Assembly (NCBI GenBank): GCA_023667845.1
Contig: JAMPIU010000125.1
Location: 1-64,000, forward strand
Origin: Dehalobacter sp.
GTDB taxonomy: Bacteria; Bacillota; Desulfitobacteriia; Desulfitobacteriales; Syntrophobotulaceae
Direction of reading: 5' to 3'
Length of the DNA: 64,000 nucleotides
Below are positions 60,176 to 64,000 of this stretch, piece by piece. The notes under the pieces were generated by a model. It searched no databases. It was not told the origin of the DNA and worked only from the letters and a program-made list of their open reading frames with translations. A program made the position numbers and the translations under genes. Within the stretch, counting starts at the first letter, position 1. Each line of letters opens with the position of its first letter.

Positions 60176-60936
60176 AAGACATCGCAATCCAAGTGAAAGG
60201 ACTGCAAAAGTCTTACCATAAGCTTCATGTCCTAAAAGGCGTGAATTTTGAGGTGGAAAAGGGCAGTATTTTCGCTCTGCTCGGCTCCAACGGCGCGGGC
60301 AAGACAACGATTGTCAAAATCCTCACCACGCTGCTCAAACAGGATAGCGGAACTGCCACCGTCAACGGCTTCGACGTTGCGGCAAAGCCCGACTATGTAC
60401 GGCAATCGATCAGCCTGACTGGGCAGTTTTCCGCCGTGGACGAGATTTTGACCGGGCGGGAAAACCTTATTATGATCGCCAAGCTCCGGCACCTCGACAA
60501 CCCGCGTCAGGTCGCGGATGATTTACTGAACCGCTTCGGCCTGACCGAGGCCGCCGACCGCAGGGTATCCACTTATTCGGGCGGTATGCGCCGCAGGCTC
60601 GATATCGCCATGAGCCTGATCGGAAAACCGCAGCTTATTTTTCTCGACGAACCGACCACCGGGCTCGATCCCGAGGCGCGCATTGAGGTTTGGAAGGTTG
60701 TCAAAGAACTTGCTAACAGCGGCACGACGGTATTCCTGACCACGCAGCATCTGGATGAAGCTGAACAGCTTGCCGATCAAATTGCCATTCTGCATGAGGG
60801 CAGGATTATCGCGGGCGGCACACTCGCGGAGCTGAAAAAGTTGTTCCCGCCCGCCAAGGTGGAGTATGTGGAAAAACAGCTGACATTGGAGGAGATATTC
60901 CTGGCCATCATCGGCAAACGTCCACGGATGGACTAA
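60172..60936 (+). CDS. ABC transporter ATP-binding protein (DrrA-type)
   Basis: A 254-aa ATPase with Walker A GSNGAGKTT (about 38-46), signature YSGGMRRRLDIA (about 136-147), Walker B LIFLDEPTTGLDPEAR and the H-loop TTQHLDEAEQ. DrrA-like subfamily, used for export of antibiotics or lipids. Works with the membrane gene downstream. Its DNA is noticeably GC-richer than the window's core, consistent with recent acquisition. Confidence 0.93.
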   Translation: MKDIAIQVKGLQKSYHKLHVLKGVNFEVEKGSIFALLGSNGAGKTTIVKILTTLLKQDSGTATVNGFDVAAKPDYVRQSISLTGQFSAVDEILTGRENLIMIAKLRHLDNPRQVADDLLNRFGLTEAADRRVSTYSGGMRRRLDIAMSLIGKPQLIFLDEPTTGLDPEARIEVWKVVKELANSGTTVFLTTQHLDEAEQLADQIAILHEGRIIAGGTLAELKKLFPPAKVEYVEKQLTLEEIFLAIIGKRPRMD

Positions 60937-60985
60937 TACCGCGGTGCCACGGATGGCAAAGAGCGGTAAAAAGGAGGAGAAGTAA

Positions 60986-61756
60986 ATGGAAACAATCAGG
61001 AAACACTTTTTCAGCGATATGAGCGTTATGCTCGGACGTTCCATGCGTCATATTTTCCGCAGCATGGATACCATTATCACGGTCACCGTCACTCCGATCG
61101 CGATGATGCTGCTGTTCGTCTATGTGTTGGGCGGCGCGATTCAAACCGGCACGGATAACTATGTGAATTACCTGCTGCCCGGCATCCTGCTGATTGCAAT
61201 TGCAAGCGGCATCGCCTATACGTCTTACCGTCTGTTTATGGATATGCAAAGAGGCATCTTTGAACGGTTCCACTCCATGCCGATTGCGCGTTCGGCCGCA
61301 CTGTGGGGGCATGTGCTGACCTCACTGGTATCCAATGTGATTTCGGTTGTTGTCATCATTCTCGTAGCGCTCATAATGGGCTTCCGCTCGTCGGCAGGCG
61401 TATTGTCATGGCTTGCCGTGGCTGGTATACTCGCGCTGTTTACGCTGGCCTTGACCTGGATCGCGGCGATTGCCGGACTGTCCGCAAAATCGGTGGACGG
61501 TGCAGGCGCCTTTTCCTACCCGCTTATCTTCCTCCCATTTATCAGTTCGGCGTTTGTACCGACCGAATCGATGCCGTCAGTCGTTCGCGCCTTTGCCGAA
61601 AACCAGCCGGTGACTTCGATAGTGGACGCCATCCGCGCGCTCCTGTCGGGGCAACCTGTCGGAAATGATATTTGGGTTGCACTCGCGTGGTGCTTAAGCG
61701 TACTGATCGTCGCATATCTGTTTGCGATGCGCGCGTACAAACGGAAAGCAGCTTAA
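60986..61756 (+). CDS. ABC-2 type permease (DrrB-type)
   Basis: A 256-aa ABC-2 membrane protein with six spans and the 'MLFVYVLGGAIQTGTDNYVNYLLPGIL' segment (in two parts) and the RAFAENQPVTSIVDAIRALLSG region typical of DrrB-like permeases. AAGGAGGAG precedes the ATG by about seven bases. It lies 49 bp after the ATPase and closes the cassette. Its last codons meet a truncated nitroreductase frame on the other strand. Confidence 0.92.
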   Translation: METIRKHFFSDMSVMLGRSMRHIFRSMDTIITVTVTPIAMMLLFVYVLGGAIQTGTDNYVNYLLPGILLIAIASGIAYTSYRLFMDMQRGIFERFHSMPIARSAALWGHVLTSLVSNVISVVVIILVALIMGFRSSAGVLSWLAVAGILALFTLALTWIAAIAGLSAKSVDGAGAFSYPLIFLPFISSAFVPTESMPSVVRAFAENQPVTSIVDAIRALLSGQPVGNDIWVALAWCLSVLIVAYLFAMRAYKRKAA

Positions 61757-61851
61757 TGTTTGCAGGCATTGAAATGAATCTCCATTCCGTTATAGGTCCT
61801 GCAGGATCTCCTGGTCTTGATCAGTTCGATAACCGGTTTTTGATAATCCAT
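61753..61851 (-). pseudogene. Truncated nitroreductase gene
   Basis: Minus-strand ATG with AAGGGG upstream encodes MDYQKPVIELIKTRRSCRTY, the N-terminus of nitroreductase-family flavoproteins (RRSxRxY). The frame ends after 32 codons at the 3' border of the ABC permease. It is a remnant at a cassette junction. The rest of this gap (to 61,964) shows nothing. Confidence 0.6.
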
Positions 61852-61964
61852 CGTTATACCCCTTAAACATTCGATTCGACACTCTTTATTATTCCAGGTC
61901 ACGGTTTCGGCATCCCTAAAATGGCCCGGCGGCAGTGATTGGGAATCCCGGCCTTATTTTACTT

Positions 61965-62429
61965 TTACAAAAGTGTTTTAATATAATCAACCGGCACATC
62001 CATACGAGCGGCTGTTTCTTCAATCGACAGTCCGGTGTCTATAAATCTCTTCATTACCATCATGATGTTTTCTCCGACTTCAATGATGTGCTTATCCGGA
62101 TCATAAAAACGAATGACGTGCTGACCCCACGAATGCTCTAAGAGCGGATGAACATATTCGATATTATTGATCCTGTTTAATTTGGCAGCGAAGGCGTCGA
62201 TGTCATCTTCTTCAAAATACAACTCACAGGCATTATTGCCGAAAATAATTTCTTCATACGGCTTATGAATAAAGCCTTGCCAGGAATCTACAGTCTGCAA
62301 GACAATGCCTCCTGTCAAGGTAACATTTGCCCCAAAATCAGCAACGACTTCTAATCCTAGAACGTCGTAATAAAACTGCTTTGCTTTTTCCATGTCTCTA
62401 ACTGCAATTAGGGTGCAGGTATATTTCAT
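61965..62429 (-). CDS. VOC-family (glyoxalase-like) protein
   Basis: A 154-aa protein of the vicinal-oxygen-chelate fold, with two beta-alpha-beta-beta-beta repeats: 'YTCTLIAVRDMEKAKQFYYDVLGLEV' and 'NIEYVHPLLEHSWGQHVIRFYDPDKHIIEVGE'. Metal ligands would be in the 'GQHVIRFYDPDKHIIEVGE' end (Glu). It extends past a typical VOC domain by a C-terminal helix (about 130-154). Substrate unknown; monocistronic. Confidence 0.85.
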   Translation of the reverse strand: MKYTCTLIAVRDMEKAKQFYYDVLGLEVVADFGANVTLTGGIVLQTVDSWQGFIHKPYEEIIFGNNACELYFEEDDIDAFAAKLNRINNIEYVHPLLEHSWGQHVIRFYDPDKHIIEVGENIMMVMKRFIDTGLSIEETAARMDVPVDYIKTLL

Positions 62430-62550
62430 TCTCGCTATCCTCCAATGTGAGTGTTTAAATTGCTATTATATGGATAATGTGCAGCTCACAACTCTGCAAA
62501 ATTAGCTGGTTATAAACATATTGATGCCAATTAAAAGAATCAAAAATCTT

Positions 62551-62661
62551 TTATTCTCGGTTTTCTAAAAGGCGTAAAGCGTGGGATAATATAGTGCTCA
62601 AAAGGTCTTTTTCAGCTTGCTCTCTGGCATCCACCTTATATCGAACCGGGCCGCAATGCAT
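62551..62661 (-). CDS. Possible small ORF (36 aa) or gene remnant
   Basis: Minus-strand ATG frame MHCGPVRYKVDAREQAEKDL, ending LSHALRLLENRE. The frame is open 14 codons further upstream (GNFGHHPIIF), without a start codon or ribosome site, so this may be the C-terminus of a lost gene. Not recognised. Confidence 0.3.
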   Translation of the reverse strand: MHCGPVRYKVDAREQAEKDLLSTILSHALRLLENRE

Positions 62662-62711
62662 GAATATTATGGGATGATGCCCAAAGTTTCCAATTTATAT
62701 AGTACCTCGAT

Positions 62712-63722
62712 TTAAGCCAAAGCGCCACCACAACTTGAACCAACTCCCGCAGTACAAGCATAGCAATGATTATTAAGCATAATTTTACGGTCCTGAAGGG
62801 TAGCAAGATTAAAATCCTGAACAAATCTTGGTTGACAATTCAGCCCCAGCATCTGGTTAAAATCGCAGTCATAAAGTTGACCGTCCCATCCCACAGAAAT
62901 CAATTCCCGGCACATGACTTTCGATACAGCCGATAGGTTAAAAGCACCGGCCAAATGTGACATATACCTTTCCAGGTTCTGGCTCTCAGTAAGAAAAGTC
63001 AGAAAACGTCCAACCGGAACATTCGTAAGAGTGTGTAAATTATTGAAACGAACTCCGTAACGGTTCAAAAGCTCTCTGCGAAAATCCACTTCAATCATGT
63101 GTTGGGGCGGTGGTAAAAAAGCGCCACCCGGATTATAAACCAGATTAAGCTTTAACTGACTGTTCTCGTTTCCATAGCCTAAATTATTTAATCGCTGAAG
63201 AACCTGAATAGAGGTTTGAAAAACTCCCTTTCCCCTCTGTCTCTCAGTATTCTCTTCTTTGTAACAAGGTAAGGAGGATATTATCTCAACACCTTTACTG
63301 GCGAACAACTGCAGCAGAGGGGCATATTCAGCTAAAGCCAGTACAGTAAGATTTGTCCGAATCATGACATGGCTGCCTATTTTAACTGCCTCATTTAAAA
63401 ACCAGGATAAGTGGGAGTTTAATTCAGGGGCTCCCCCAGTTATATCCAGGTTGGGAATATGATTATCAGCCAGGGCTTGAAGACAAAAAGACATAGTCTG
63501 CTGACTCATAGATTCCCGGCGATGAGGCCCTGCCTCGGCATGACAATGCTTGCAGGACAGGTTGCATACCTTGCCTACATTGACCTGAAGCGTATTGATA
63601 GAATTGCTGCTCCTTAGGGGATATAAATTTACTTCCTTAAGTTTTTCCTTAAACGGTTTGATACCTTTAACAGATTGCAAGCAATTCGGTATTAAATCCG
63701 CTGATTTGTAATAAGATTCCAC
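62712..63722 (-). CDS. arsS: Arsenosugar biosynthesis-type radical SAM protein (ArsS-like)
   Basis: A 336-aa radical SAM enzyme of the ArsS family. CNLSCKHCHAEAGP (CxxxCxxC, about residues 53-66), 'LDITGGAPELN' (about 93-103) and a C-terminal region with 'HCYACTAGVGSSCGGALA', the hallmark Cys-rich end. Family members alkylate arsenic to an oxoarsenosugar precursor; other members are of unknown function. It lies downstream of a TVP38-family membrane protein gene, a common pairing. GTG/ATG start at 63,722. Confidence 0.88.
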   Translation of the reverse strand: MESYYKSADLIPNCLQSVKGIKPFKEKLKEVNLYPLRSSNSINTLQVNVGKVCNLSCKHCHAEAGPHRRESMSQQTMSFCLQALADNHIPNLDITGGAPELNSHLSWFLNEAVKIGSHVMIRTNLTVLALAEYAPLLQLFASKGVEIISSLPCYKEENTERQRGKGVFQTSIQVLQRLNNLGYGNENSQLKLNLVYNPGGAFLPPPQHMIEVDFRRELLNRYGVRFNNLHTLTNVPVGRFLTFLTESQNLERYMSHLAGAFNLSAVSKVMCRELISVGWDGQLYDCDFNQMLGLNCQPRFVQDFNLATLQDRKIMLNNHCYACTAGVGSSCGGALA

Positions 63723-63738
63723 GGTGTGTCACACCCTT

Positions 63739-64000
63739 TTAGTTACTATGCTTTTTCTCCCACATTTGCCGTAAGACAAATATGACTATACTTAATGAAA
63801 ACAGTATCAGAAGTCCGAAGACAAATGTTCTTACACTACCCACCAACATTCCTCCCACATAGGAATAAATAATTGTGGCCGGGAGCTGGCCTAGGCCCGT
63901 GGCCCAAAAGAATTCCCAGAAGCCCATTGAGGTTAAGCCAGCTGCATAGCTGACTATATCAAAAGAGACAAAAGGCAGCAAACGGGCTACTAATACTGCC
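63739..64000 (-). CDS. TVP38/TMEM64-family membrane protein (C-terminal part)
   Basis: The window's right edge cuts this gene. At least 87 residues are open, reading from the edge 'AVLVARLLPFVSFDIVSYAAG' (in parts), then 'GLGQLPATIIYSYVGG' and a final span. The 'P-F-x-x-x-D-x-x-S-Y-x-A-G' and 'G-x-x-P' motifs are those of the TVP38/DedA-like family. It lies 16 bp upstream of the ArsS-like gene. The start lies outside the window. Confidence 0.8.
   Translation of the reverse strand, partial: AVLVARLLPFVSFDIVSYAAGLTSMGFWEFFWATGLGQLPATIIYSYVGGMLVGSVRTFVFGLLILFSLSIVIFVLRQMWEKKHSN

Noticed and set aside
1-64000. CRISPR arrays, tRNA/rRNA genes, intact transposases
   Set aside because: I saw no regularly spaced repeats, no tRNA or rRNA sequence and no complete transposase reading frame in the window. 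Repetition is explained by paralogous rdh cassettes and methyltransferase modules.

Overview
The window comes from an organohalide-respiring Firmicute of the Dehalobacter/Desulfitobacterium group (Peptococcaceae). The basis is nine reductive dehalogenase catalytic genes (rdhA), each with its membrane-anchor gene rdhB, together with rdhC, PceT-type and CprK-type accessory genes. The sigma-A-like promoters, low-to-mid GC and the neighbouring Clostridia-type genes agree. Dehalobacter is the more likely genus because of the density of PceA-like and CprA-like paralogues, but this is inference. The halogenated substrates cannot be read from the sequence.

Layout. 1-5.2 kb holds a corrinoid protein / URO-D-type methyltransferase / small-ORF module, a CprA-like rdhBA pair and a creatininase-family gene. 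5.5-14 kb holds a second CprA-like rdhBA pair, two CprK-like regulators and PceA-type cassette I. 14.3-17.3 kb is a divergent, plus-strand rdhB-rdhA-rdhC operon. 17.4-28.1 kb holds cassettes II and III, followed by a methyl-accepting chemotaxis protein (28.4-29.7 kb). 30-40 kb holds a CprA-like rdhBA pair, cassette IV, and a CprK-rdhB-rdhA unit. 40.7-45 kb is a tandem duplication of the methyltransferase/corrinoid module. Beyond 45 kb the content changes: a radical SAM/GMC oxidoreductase cluster, DNA glycosylase, an orphan CIRCE operator, glycosyltransferases, VanR/VanS/VanZ plus a D,D-carboxypeptidase, a GC-richer PadR-ABC transporter cassette flanked by gene remnants, and arsenosugar-type radical SAM (ArsS) and TVP38 genes at the end.

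How the genes work together. The PceA-type unit is repeated four times as A-B-C-(small ORF)-T, and in cassettes II-IV it is followed by its own Crp/Fnr regulator (K). RdhA is the Tat-exported cobamide and 4Fe-4S respiratory reductase, RdhB its membrane anchor, RdhC a membrane flavoprotein/ferredoxin-like protein, RdhT a trigger-factor-like chaperone and RdhK the probable halogenated-compound sensor.

Main new observations. (1) A previously unremarked 55-59 aa single-span membrane ORF lies out of frame over the 3' end of every PceC-type gene and is conserved in all four cassettes. (2) A CRP-type palindrome (TGTRY-N6-RYACA class) lies about 32 bp upstream of a -10 hexamer at all four pceA-type promoters, at one rdhB promoter and at the creatininase promoter. 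(3) A co-varying stem-loop separates rdhB from rdhC in all four cassettes. (4) A dehalobox-like site sits inside a terminator hairpin before one rdhB. (5) An orphan CIRCE-controlled promoter drives a very short predicted transcript.
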